From contig CBDUUP010000021.1 in the NCBI GenBank assembly GCA_965370435.1, positions 1-21,502 on the forward strand: 21,502 nt of DNA. Direction: 5' to 3'. Positions 1 through 6,592 of this stretch are shown here, piece after piece. The stretch is from CBDUUP01 sp965370435. GTDB lineage: Bacteria; Chloroflexota; Anaerolineae; Anaerolineales; UBA11579. Below the pieces are notes generated by a model. That model was not told where the DNA came from. It ran no database searches and saw nothing but the letters and a program-made list of their open reading frames with translations. Both the position numbers and the translations under genes were made by a program. Within the stretch, counting starts at the first letter, position 1, and every line of letters starts with the position of its first letter.

Positions 1-153
1 CATGTCCTCCAGATTTTCTTCACTGGTGACCAGGTAAGCTTCAAGAGCCGAACTGATGATAGAGTTCATGGATTGATTCTTGATGAGCGCCAGGAGCTTG
101 AGTTGCTCATGTACCTTGGGATTGAGCCGGATCGTCATGTTGGTCAATTTCAT
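1..153 (-). CDS. Ribbon-helix-helix (CopG/Arc-type) DNA-binding protein, 3' end outside window
   Basis: The visible 51 residues begin MKLTNMTIRLNPKVHEQLKL and end ...VTSEENLEDM at the window edge. A short basic/polar strand (TNMTIRLNP) followed by two predicted helices separated by a polar turn (KNQSMNSIISSALEAYL) is the ribbon-helix-helix fold of CopG/Arc-type regulators, often antitoxins. The ATG at 153 was chosen because AAGGA lies about 6 bases upstream; an in-frame ATG at 174 has no such site and lies almost on the operator. A promoter and palindrome sit just upstream, suggesting autoregulation. A toxin partner, if present, would lie to the left of the window and cannot be seen. The fold is fairly sure; the antitoxin role is inferred. 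Confidence 0.75.
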   Translation of the reverse strand, partial: MKLTNMTIRLNPKVHEQLKLLALIKNQSMNSIISSALEAYLVTSEENLEDM

Positions 154-175
154 AGAAGTTCCTTCGGTTGCCATT

Positions 176-201
176 ATGGTATCATTGTATCATGATACCA
201 T
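176..201. promoter_or_regulatory. Operator-like inverted repeat overlapping the -10 box
   Basis: ATGGTATCAT (176-185) and ATGATACCAT (192-201) form a perfect 10-bp inverted repeat with a 6-base spacer. A nested perfect palindrome GTATCATGATAC lies at 187-198. The element covers the -10 box of the RHH promoter, the position expected for an autorepressor site. It could also fold as a hairpin in transcripts running on from the HD-GYP gene. Confidence 0.6.
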
Positions 202-212
202 CCAGGATTCAA
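184..212 (-). promoter_or_regulatory. Sigma70-type promoter of the left-edge RHH gene
   Basis: On the minus strand TTGAAT (212-207) is followed after 17 bases by TACAAT (189-184). Expected transcription start is near 177, giving a leader of about 24 bases before the ATG at 153. It lies directly after the stop codon of the upstream HD-GYP gene, so the RHH gene probably has its own transcript. Seen by eye only. Confidence 0.6.
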
Positions 213-221
213 ATCAGTTTT

Positions 222-1529
222 TCACTTGATTGACGGTTTGGTTTTGGCTACGCCGCCGACCAGTTCCAAAAATAGTTTTACCACCTGGGGGTCGAAATGA
301 GTCCCGGTGTCTTCAGTGATGATTGACAGGGCTTCGTCTTCGGTCATGGCCTCCCGGTAAGGGCGGTCGGAGGTCAGGGCGTCCCAAACGTCCACCACGG
401 CGAAGATGCGGGCCGAGAGAGGGATGTCGTCGCCTTTGAGGCCGCGGGGGTAGCCGGAGCCGTCCATTTTTTCGTGGTGGCAGTAGGGGATGTCGAGGGA
501 GGGCTGCAGGAATTCTATGGGGGAGAGCATCTCGTAGGCGTAGACCGGGTGCTTGCGCATGGTTTTCAATTCTTTTTTGTTGAGCTTGCCGGGTTTGAGC
601 AAGATGCTGTCGGGGATGCCCATCTTGCCGATATCGTGCATGGTGGCGCCGCGACGGATGTGGATCAATTCTTCTTCATCCTTTATGCCCATCCTCTCTG
701 CCAGTTGGGCGGTCAGATCGGTGACTCGCTGGCAGTGGCCTTCAGTCTCCTGGTCGCGGAGTTCCAACGCTCTCGCCCAGCCGGAGAGGGTGGTGTCGTA
801 GGCCATTTTTAGCTCCAGGTTGGAGCGCTGCAAGCCTTCGAAGAGGTTGGCATTTTCCAGGGCGATGGCGGCCTGGTCGGCGAAGGCGGTGAGCAGGTCG
901 CTGTCGGCTTCGGAGAATAGGCCGGTGTGGACGCGGTTGTCAGCGTAGATCACGCCGGTCACTTTATCTTTGGTCTTGAGCGGCACGCATAAAATGGAGC
1001 GCAGCTTGTAGCTGATGACGCTGGCGGCTGCTTTGAAGGCCGGGTCTTCCTGGGCGTTGGTGGTCACCACCGGCTGGCCTTCCGCGGCGACCCTGGAGAC
1101 GATGGTTTGGCTCACGGCGGCTTCCATCGGATTCAGGGTCTCTTGTTCCCAATTGCGGGCGATACGGATGGCGAGTTTCCCGGCCTCGTCTTTGAGCATT
1201 AGAAAGCCGCGTTCAGCCCCGGTGAGGCGCACGATGGTGTCCATCACGACGCGGAGCACTTCGCCGGTCTCCAGAGTGGAGTTGACGGTTTTCCCGATGT
1301 CGGCCAGGGCCAGGAGGTTGGTGTGTCTTTGCTCTTGCTGGGAGAAATGATGGCTGAGGGAATCCAGTTTTTCGCCAACCTCGGCCAATCCCTTTCTGAT
1401 TTCAAGGGGCAGTTTCTTGGCCTGCTTGGGGCTGCTCAATTTGCTGTTGACCTCGCCGGCCAGGATTTTGAGCGCGTTTATCTGCCGTTGCACCCCAGAA
1501 CTGACCTGGGTATCCGTATCATCTTGCAT
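222..1529 (-). CDS. GAF domain + HD-GYP cyclic-di-GMP phosphodiesterase
   Basis: This 435-residue cytoplasmic protein has a polar, helical N-terminus (1-70), a GAF sensor domain (about 75-230, with RSILCVPLKTKDKVTGVIYA) and a C-terminal HD-GYP domain (about 245-425). The HD-GYP signature is complete: H265, HD at 298-299 followed by GKMGIP, H327, HHE at 351-353, DGSGYP at 356-361 and D380. Enzymes with this set hydrolyse c-di-GMP through a di- or tri-metal centre, so activity is expected. The GAF ligand cannot be told from sequence. CAGGAG lies 8 bases before the ATG. No membrane segment or receiver domain is present. It is transcribed away from the hydantoinase gene and ends 69 bases before the RHH start, without a separate terminator that I can see. 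Confidence 0.9.
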   Translation of the reverse strand: MQDDTDTQVSSGVQRQINALKILAGEVNSKLSSPKQAKKLPLEIRKGLAEVGEKLDSLSHHFSQQEQRHTNLLALADIGKTVNSTLETGEVLRVVMDTIVRLTGAERGFLMLKDEAGKLAIRIARNWEQETLNPMEAAVSQTIVSRVAAEGQPVVTTNAQEDPAFKAAASVISYKLRSILCVPLKTKDKVTGVIYADNRVHTGLFSEADSDLLTAFADQAAIALENANLFEGLQRSNLELKMAYDTTLSGWARALELRDQETEGHCQRVTDLTAQLAERMGIKDEEELIHIRRGATMHDIGKMGIPDSILLKPGKLNKKELKTMRKHPVYAYEMLSPIEFLQPSLDIPYCHHEKMDGSGYPRGLKGDDIPLSARIFAVVDVWDALTSDRPYREAMTEDEALSIITEDTGTHFDPQVVKLFLELVGGVAKTKPSIK

Positions 1530-1680
1530 GGAATGGCTCCTGGGCGATGTCTCGGTGTCGGATGGTGGATGGTGGATGGGTGAGATTATTGTACACTACT
1601 TAACCAGGCGGAGACTGAAACGACGCGCTGAGTTGGTGCGTGGTAAACTACCCTAAAACCAATTAGGCAAGGATTTGATT

Positions 1681-3099
1681 ATGCTATTGATTAAATCAGG
1701 CGACCTGGTCACTGACTCTGAGACTTTCACCGCCGACATCCTCATCGAGGGTGAGCGGATCGTCCAGATCGGGGAAGACCTGCAAGCCCCCGACGCGGAG
1801 GTGATTGAGGCGGCGGGGAAGCTGGTCATGCCCGGCGGGATAGACCCGCATACCCATTTCGATCTGCCCATGTTTGGCACCGTCTCGTCGGACGACCATT
1901 ACACTGGGCACAAGGCGGCGGCTTTTGGCGGCACGACGACGGTGATGGATTTCGTCCCCCAGCCGGAGGCGGGGACGCTGCGGGATGGGGTGGAGTCCTG
2001 GCGGGACAAGGCCGATCCTAAAGCGGCCATTGACTTCAGCTTCCACATGAATATCACCCACCTGGATGAGAAGATCGCTGAGGAGATCCCTGAACTGCTT
2101 GATCTTGGAATCTCCACGCTGAAAGTGTTCACGGCTTACAATGACCGGCTGCGTCTGGCTGACGGGGAGATATTCCAGATACTGCGCATAGCCGAAGAGA
2201 ACGGGATGCTGACCATGCTCCACGCCGAGAACGGCGATGTGATTGACATATTGGTCGGAGAGGCGTTAGCCGCGGGGCATACCGCTCCCGAATGGCACGC
2301 TCACACCCGCCCGGCCTGGGGGGCGGTGGAGACCGTGCTGCGAGGCGCGGCTTTGGCGGCGCAGGCCGGGGCGACGCTATTCATCGCCCACATGAATACC
2401 GCCGGGGGCGTTGACCAACTGGCTTACGCCCGCCAGCGAGGCTTGCCGGTGATGGGTGAGACCTGCCCGCAGTATTTGTCTTTCACCATCGAGCATCTGC
2501 GCCGCCCGGACGGGGCCAAATGGATCTGTTCGCCGCCCATGCGGACGGAGGCGGATAACGCTCGCCTGTGGGAGGGATTGACAGATGGCACATTGCAGGT
2601 CGTCAGCACCGACCATTGCCCCTTTTTCTACGATGGCACAAAGCCGATCCAATATGAGGGCGAGCCGGTGAAGATCCCGGGGAAGGAGTTGGGGGCTGGC
2701 GATTTCACCAAAATTCCCAACGGCCTGCCGGGTGTGGGGGACCGGATGCCGGTATTGTGGACGGCCGGGGTGGGGTCGGGCCGCTTGACGCCCAACCAAT
2801 TTGTGGCGCTGACGAGTACTAACGCGGCCAGGATATTCGGTCTTTATCCCCGCAAAGGGGCGTTGCTCCCCAGCTCGGACGCCGATCTGGTGATCTGGGA
2901 CCCGGCGCGAAAGCTGACCTACGGCGTCGCTCACAGCCACCAGCGCACTGACTATAACCTCTACGAGGGCTGGGAGTTGACCGGATTTCCTGAAAAGGTC
3001 TTCCTGCGAGGCCAGTTGATCGTGGATGGGGAGCGGTGGTTGGGCAGGCGGGGGATGGGGAAGTTCCTGCATCGGGAGGCGGGTGGAGGGGTGATATGA
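1681..3099 (+). CDS. hydA: Dihydropyrimidinase / hydantoinase-type cyclic amidohydrolase
   Basis: The 472-residue protein has the normal length for dihydropyrimidinases, which open the ring of dihydrouracil/dihydrothymine or hydantoins in the cytoplasm. Metal-site residues of the family are visible: HTH at 57-59, K148 (STLKVF, the lysine normally carbamylated), H181 (LHAENG), H237 (FIAHMN) and D311 (VSTDHCPF). TCPQYL (261-266) and the IPNGLPGV segment (346-353) are also typical. Start: AAGGA at 1669-1673 is 7 bases from the ATG at 1681; an upstream TTG at 1675 would sit too close to that site. It is divergent from the HD-GYP gene and no pyrimidine-catabolism partner is adjacent, so the substrate (dihydropyrimidine, hydantoin or another cyclic amide) is open. 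Confidence 0.85.
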   Translation: MLLIKSGDLVTDSETFTADILIEGERIVQIGEDLQAPDAEVIEAAGKLVMPGGIDPHTHFDLPMFGTVSSDDHYTGHKAAAFGGTTTVMDFVPQPEAGTLRDGVESWRDKADPKAAIDFSFHMNITHLDEKIAEEIPELLDLGISTLKVFTAYNDRLRLADGEIFQILRIAEENGMLTMLHAENGDVIDILVGEALAAGHTAPEWHAHTRPAWGAVETVLRGAALAAQAGATLFIAHMNTAGGVDQLAYARQRGLPVMGETCPQYLSFTIEHLRRPDGAKWICSPPMRTEADNARLWEGLTDGTLQVVSTDHCPFFYDGTKPIQYEGEPVKIPGKELGAGDFTKIPNGLPGVGDRMPVLWTAGVGSGRLTPNQFVALTSTNAARIFGLYPRKGALLPSSDADLVIWDPARKLTYGVAHSHQRTDYNLYEGWELTGFPEKVFLRGQLIVDGERWLGRRGMGKFLHREAGGGVI

Positions 3100-3159
3100 G
3101 AAAGGGATCAATGATATTGGAAAGCTAGCGTGCGTCTAAAAATAAAATCCCCTCTATTT

Positions 3160-3185
3160 ACCACGAAGACACGAAGGCACTAAGA
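3160..3185 (+). repeat. Short dispersed repeat, left copy (CCACGAAGACACGAAG type)
   Basis: This 26-base segment beginning ACCACGAAGACACGAA matches 21 of 26 bases of a second copy at 4109-4134, in the same orientation on the other side of the toxin-antitoxin pair. CACGAAGACACGAAG-like sequences recur in the intergenic regions of many environmental bacteria (general knowledge, not checked here). It has no coding potential. Confidence 0.5.
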
Positions 3186-3216
3186 TTTTTCTGAATTGCG
3201 TGATATGGGCAACTCA

Positions 3217-3263
3217 GCGACTAAAGTCGCACCAACAACTGCAAAGTCGGCCTTCGCCGACTC
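3217..3263. repeat. Two adjacent small palindromes of dispersed-repeat type
   Basis: GCGACT-AA-AGTCGC (3217-3230) is followed by a hairpin AGTCGGC-CTTC-GCCGACT (about 3245-3262). The two stems share an AGTCG core. They look like an intergenic palindromic repeat of the REP kind; a weak transcription-stop role after the hydantoinase gene is possible, but no T-tract follows directly. Confidence 0.45.
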
Positions 3264-3291
3264 AAAGAGATTTTTAATGTTAGAAAATATC

Positions 3292-3321
3292 TTGACACAT
3301 ACACATGTGTATGTGTATAAT
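3292..3321 (+). promoter_or_regulatory. Consensus sigma70 promoter of the toxin-antitoxin operon
   Basis: TTGACA (3292-3297) and TATAAT (3316-3321), both perfect consensus hexamers, are separated by 18 bases. Transcription is expected to begin near 3328, only about 10 bases before the antitoxin ATG, so the mRNA leader would be very short. The spacer is almost entirely occupied by the operator palindrome. Confidence 0.85.
3295..3316. promoter_or_regulatory. Perfect 22-bp operator palindrome
   Basis: ACACATACACA is followed immediately by its exact reverse complement TGTGTATGTGT. The palindrome fills the space between the -35 and -10 boxes and overlaps one end of each, the arrangement expected for autorepression by the RHH antitoxin or the antitoxin-toxin complex. 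Confidence 0.8.
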
Positions 3322-3337
3322 GAGGAAGAGGTGCATG

Positions 3338-3637
3338 ATGAGTGAAAAATTACATCGAGCGCAAATTTTGTTAGAGCCTGAGCAATACCGCACCCTGGCG
3401 GAGCTTGCTTCCCAGGAGGGGAGCAGCATCTCTGGTTTGGTGCGGGAGGCAGTGGGGCAGTATTTGACGGCGCGTGACGAGGATGTTCAGAAGCTACTTC
3501 GCGAAGAGGCGTTGGAAGGACTTCGCTTGATCCGGGAGAAAATTGAGGCTGAATATGGGGTGTATCCTGGTGATCCGGTTGCGGAGGTTCGGGCCGAGCG
3601 TGAGCGGCAAAGGGAGGAAACGTGGTCCGACGAGTGA
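3338..3637 (+). CDS. RHH-type antitoxin of the VapC-like pair
   Basis: The 99-residue protein begins MSEKLHRAQILLEPEQYRTL; residues 1-45 form a ribbon-helix-helix (strand HRAQILLEP, then helices EQYRTLAELASQEG and SISGLVREAVGQYL). The rest is charged and helical, as expected of a toxin-binding tail. An ATG at 3335 is equally reachable; earlier in-frame ATGs from 3305 fall inside the operator/-10 region, upstream of the expected transcription start, so they were rejected. GAGG at 3328-3331 is the only ribosome site that would be on the mRNA. The 3' end overlaps the toxin gene by 16 bases, implying translational coupling. Role: DNA-binding autorepressor that neutralises the PIN toxin (inferred from family and context). 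Confidence 0.85.
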   Translation: MSEKLHRAQILLEPEQYRTLAELASQEGSSISGLVREAVGQYLTARDEDVQKLLREEALEGLRLIREKIEAEYGVYPGDPVAEVRAERERQREETWSDE

Positions 3638-4062
3638 TTGACGCTAACCTGGCTATTGCGTTGATCCTACCGCTGGCTTACTCGGAAGCGGTGGCGGGTT
3701 GGATGAACCAATGGCAGGAAAGTGGCGATGACCTGTTTGCCCCGGTTTTGTGGGAATACGAAGTCGTATCCGCTCTGAGAAAGACCGTGGCCGGGGGGGC
3801 GATTACCAGTGAGGATGCTGCCGCCGGGGTTGGGCGCCTATTTGGATTGGGCGTTCAAATCGTAACCCCAGACCCAGAGCGCCATCTGAGAGCGCTTTGG
3901 TGGGCTGAGAAACTCAACCAGACCGTGGCTTATGACGCCCAGTATTTGGCGACCGCAGAACGTTTGGGGGCCGAGTTTTGGACAGCCGATCGCCGCCTGG
4001 TGAACTCTGTCCAACCCCTCGGCATCCCCTGGGTGCATTGGACCGGGGAAGGCGGAAATTGA
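3622..4062 (+). CDS. vapC: VapC-like PIN-domain ribonuclease toxin
   Basis: The 146-residue protein shows the PIN acidic quartet: D7 (VIDANLA), E46 (LWEYEVVSAL), D105 (AYDAQYLA) and D123 (TADRRL). These residues bind metal in VapC-type RNases. It starts at GTG with GGAGG (3613-3617) four bases upstream; a later in-frame GTG at 3634 is worse spaced. The start lies inside the antitoxin gene. Family members cleave tRNA or rRNA; the target here is unknown. All four acidic residues are present, so the toxin is probably active rather than a relic. Confidence 0.88.
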   Translation: MVRRVIDANLAIALILPLAYSEAVAGWMNQWQESGDDLFAPVLWEYEVVSALRKTVAGGAITSEDAAAGVGRLFGLGVQIVTPDPERHLRALWWAEKLNQTVAYDAQYLATAERLGAEFWTADRRLVNSVQPLGIPWVHWTGEGGN

Positions 4063-4108
4063 TCGGCGCTTAAGAAGAATTTACGGATAGGGAGCGGTCA
4101 AAAACTTA

Positions 4109-4134
4109 ACCACAAAAACACGAATACACGAAGA
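4109..4134 (+). repeat. Short dispersed repeat, right copy
   Basis: The segment begins ACCACAAAAACACGAA and matches the copy at 3160-3185 at 21 of 26 positions in direct orientation. The two copies bracket the toxin-antitoxin operon at a distance of about 950 bases. Confidence 0.45.
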
Positions 4135-4332
4135 AAAACCAAAACACTTTGGGGACATACTGTTGCCTGAGCAAGGGCAGGATTGCAAAGGAGACGAGGT
4201 TTCAGAGGGAGGAATTAGCGCAAAGACCCGGCTAAAGCCTCGACTCCTAAAGGATAACGGCGATTACTGAAGAAAAGCGAGGGCCATTCAGGGAATCGAC
4301 AAAATTTTAACCTCACCAAATTTTAAGCGCAT

Positions 4333-4361
4333 TTGCCAAATATCCCCAACCGTGAGATAAT
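4333..4361 (+). promoter_or_regulatory. Candidate promoter of the complex-I-like operon
   Basis: TTGCCA (4333-4338) and GATAAT (4356-4361) are separated by 17 bases. Transcription would start near 4368, leaving a leader of about 50 bases before the ATG at 4417. Confidence 0.5.
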
Positions 4362-4416
4362 TTGACCGCTTCTGTACCAATTTCATTTCTTGTTTCCCCG
4401 GCACCCTGACGCCCCC

Positions 4417-5994
4417 ATGCTCACTCTCCTTCCAATTCTCCTCTTGCTCTTAACCGCTATAACCATGTTGGTCATCCGCAGGTTGCGGCCCGACTTTGCT
4501 TACCATTGGATTCTGGCGGTGGGAGGGGCTGGGTTGGCCTGGGTGGCGGCGCTCCTGGGGAGGCTGCGCTTGCCCCAGTCTCTGGATCTGCTCTCCTGGC
4601 AGCCGGACACCCTATTTGAAGTCGGCCCCCGACTGTTGTTGGATGAACTGGCCTGGCCTTTTCTGATAACGCTGGCGACTTTGGCCTTGGCGGTGGTATT
4701 GACCGACGTAGGCCGCGCGCCGGAGGCCGACTGGTCGGCCTGGGCGTGGAGTTTGTCCCTGGCGGGGATGGGGATGTTCGCTGTGATGGCGGGGAATCCG
4801 CTCACTCTCTTGCTGGCCTGGACGCTGATTGACCTGGTGGAATTGCTCATCTTGCTTCCGCCAGTGCAGGATAGCTCGATTAGGGAGCGGATAATGGTGT
4901 CATTCTCGGCGCGGTTGGGCGGGAGCGTGATGGTCATCTGGGCGATGATCTTGACCCGCGCTTCGGGGGTCATTTTGAGCTTTGAGGTGATCCCTCCGGC
5001 GGTGAGCCTCTATCTTCTGTTGGCTGCCGGGCTGCGTCTGGGGGTGCTGCCGCTGCACGCGCCTTTCTTGCAGGAACTGCCCATGCGGCGGGGATTGGGA
5101 ACTGTGCTGAGACTGGTTCCGGCCGCATCCAGCCTGGTGTTGTTGGCCCGGGTGGCTGTGGTGGGGGTGGCCCCGGAAGTTGAACCCTATCTCTTGGCAT
5201 TGGCCGGGCTGGCGGCGTTGTATGGCGCAGCGGCCTGGCTTCGCTCGGCGGACGAATTGGCCGGGAGGCCTTTCTGGGTGCTGGGTATGGCGGCCTTCGC
5301 TCTGGCGGCGGCTGTTACCGGCCAACAGGCAGCCAGTTTGGTCTGGGGCGTGGCGTTGATCTCCTCCGGGGGGTTGATCTTTTTGGCTTCCACCCGGGAT
5401 AAACGCATGGTCCCGCTGGCGCTCCTGGGGATCTGGGGATTCTCGTCCTTGCCTTATTCCCCAACTTGGGTGGGGAGTTTGTTGTACGCCGATTCGTTCG
5501 CTCCCATGATCCCTATCTTTATGCTGGCGCAAGCTCTGCTGCTTTTGGGGTACCTGCGCCACAGCCTTTACCTCACCCAATCCCTGGCCGGGGTGGAACG
5601 CTGGGTGAAGTTGATCTACCCTCTGGGTTTGGCTTTGCTGCCTTTGATGCACCTTTGGATCGGATGGTTGGTCAGGCCGGGGGTTATCCAGGTGGCTAAC
5701 CCTCCCTGGTGGGCTGGGGTAACTGCCTCAGGGCTGGCAGGCATCCTTTGGTTTCTCCCGGCTAGAGAATTACCCTTCCCGAAGGTGTTTTCTGCGGCGG
5801 CTTCGGTTTGGGAGGCGGTGTTTTCCTTGAAGTGGCTGTACCGGTTGTTGGGGATCTTGTACCGTTCTGTGGGGTGGTTGCTTTCTATGGTCACTGCCCT
5901 GCTGGAGGGCGAGGGCGGCTTGCTCTGGACATTGCTGCTGCTGGCGCTGCTGCTTTCTTTGCTGGCCCAGTTCGGCGGGGGAGGGGGAGGATAG
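4417..5994 (+). CDS. Divergent NuoL/M/N-like (Mrp/complex I membrane-arm) protein, subunit 1
   Basis: The 525-residue, very hydrophobic protein probably has about 14 membrane helices. LLLDELAWPFLITLATLA (73-90) resembles the LDGLSLPF region of proton-pumping NuoL/M/N subunits, and GLRLGVLPLHAPFLQELP (205-222) resembles the segment around helix 7 (usually AVK-x(4)-PLH-x-WLP). By eye alignment the helix-5 glutamate (usually WEL) is T136 here (AWTLIDLVE, with D139 and E142 nearby), and the helix-7 lysine is R207. The ATG at 4417 was chosen over a TTG at 4390; neither has a strong ribosome site. The last residues are six glycines, whose purine-rich codons also serve the next gene as a Shine-Dalgarno site. 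Very divergent, so the family call is moderate and the role in ion translocation is inferred. Confidence 0.65.
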   Translation: MLTLLPILLLLLTAITMLVIRRLRPDFAYHWILAVGGAGLAWVAALLGRLRLPQSLDLLSWQPDTLFEVGPRLLLDELAWPFLITLATLALAVVLTDVGRAPEADWSAWAWSLSLAGMGMFAVMAGNPLTLLLAWTLIDLVELLILLPPVQDSSIRERIMVSFSARLGGSVMVIWAMILTRASGVILSFEVIPPAVSLYLLLAAGLRLGVLPLHAPFLQELPMRRGLGTVLRLVPAASSLVLLARVAVVGVAPEVEPYLLALAGLAALYGAAAWLRSADELAGRPFWVLGMAAFALAAAVTGQQAASLVWGVALISSGGLIFLASTRDKRMVPLALLGIWGFSSLPYSPTWVGSLLYADSFAPMIPIFMLAQALLLLGYLRHSLYLTQSLAGVERWVKLIYPLGLALLPLMHLWIGWLVRPGVIQVANPPWWAGVTASGLAGILWFLPARELPFPKVFSAAASVWEAVFSLKWLYRLLGILYRSVGWLLSMVTALLEGEGGLLWTLLLLALLLSLLAQFGGGGGG

Positions 5995-5995
5995 G

Positions 5996-6592
5996 ATGGA
6001 CTTTCAAGCTCTGACTTTACCTGCGGTAGGTTTGTTGTTAGCGACTTCCCTCATCTTGCTCCTGAGCAGGGACTGGCGCTGGAGCGTAGGCGCGCTGGCG
6101 GGACAGTATCTGGGCGTGTTTTTGCTGACCGCGCTCAGTTGGCCGTTGGAGATGGCGGTCGCCAAGCTGGTGGCGGGATGGTTTGCGGGAGCGGTTTTGG
6201 GTATGACCCGGGTGGGCATCAAGACGGAGAGTGAAACGACGAGCAGCCGCCCGTCGGGCCGTTTGTTCCGGCTGCTGGCTGCGGCCCTAGTACTGCTGGC
6301 GATTCTTTCAATCGCCCCCCCGACGGTTGAATGGGTGCCGGAGATTGGCTTGCACCAGGTGGTGGGCGGCTATATCCTCATAGGTATGGGACTGCTCCAC
6401 CTGGGGTTGACAGCCCTCTCCATGAGGGTGGTGTTGAGCTTGCTCACCATATTGTCGGGCTTTGAGATCCTCTATGCAGTGGTGGAGGACTCTACCTTAG
6501 TCGCCGGGCTGCTGGCGGTGATCAATCTGGCTATCGCCCTGGTGGGAGCCTATTTACTGTCCAACACCCTCCCGGAGGAGGACACCTTATGA
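5996..6592 (+). CDS. Small membrane subunit with NuoK/MrpC-like C-terminal half, subunit 2
   Basis: The 198-residue protein has about seven predicted membrane helices with a short hydrophilic loop at about 74-90. The last three helices (126-188: YILIGMGLLHLGL..., LSLLTILSGFEILYAVVE, LVAGLLAVINLAIALVGAYLL) resemble NuoK/MrpC/HyfE. E157 (SGFEILY) aligns with the first conserved glutamate of NuoK (IELM), while the second (in AAAEAA) appears to be N177. The N-terminal half is not recognised; it may replace a NuoJ-like partner. The gene starts one base after the previous stop, with GGGGGAGGAT upstream, and overlaps the next gene by ATGA. It is therefore part of one translationally coupled operon. 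Confidence 0.6.
   Translation: MDFQALTLPAVGLLLATSLILLLSRDWRWSVGALAGQYLGVFLLTALSWPLEMAVAKLVAGWFAGAVLGMTRVGIKTESETTSSRPSGRLFRLLAAALVLLAILSIAPPTVEWVPEIGLHQVVGGYILIGMGLLHLGLTALSMRVVLSLLTILSGFEILYAVVEDSTLVAGLLAVINLAIALVGAYLLSNTLPEEDTL

Larger units (their letters stand above)
4063..4416. other. Intergenic region with repeat remnants and a promoter
   Basis: No convincing gene is present in this stretch. It holds the right copy of the CACGAA repeat (4109-4134), a small palindrome GGCT-AA-AGCC (4230-4239) with the same CTAAAG core as the palindrome at 3217, two near-identical AT-rich blocks (CAAAATTTTAA and CCAAATTTTAA, about 4300-4325) and the promoter at 4333-4361. The middle part shows nothing I can identify. 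Confidence 0.6.

Noticed and set aside
1561..1581. GGATGGTGGATGGTGGATGG tract between the divergent HD-GYP and hydantoinase genes
   Set aside because: Only about three short copies of GGATGGT; too small to support more than chance or minor slippage, with no clear regulatory meaning.
3305..3337. Longer antitoxin N-terminus from the ATG at 3305
   Set aside because: It would start inside the operator and before the expected transcription start; the extra residues (MCMCIMRKRCM) are simply translated palindrome.
3635..3637. TGA at the end of the antitoxin gene as a selenocysteine codon, given selB in the window
   Set aside because: The toxin gene already starts upstream in another frame, no convincing SECIS hairpin was seen, and a stop there is normal for an overlapping pair.
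4900..5652. 250-codon minus-strand open frame inside membrane subunit 1
   Set aside because: Composition (Gln/His/Pro/Arg-rich) is that expected of the antisense of Leu/Ala/Val-rich membrane protein codons.
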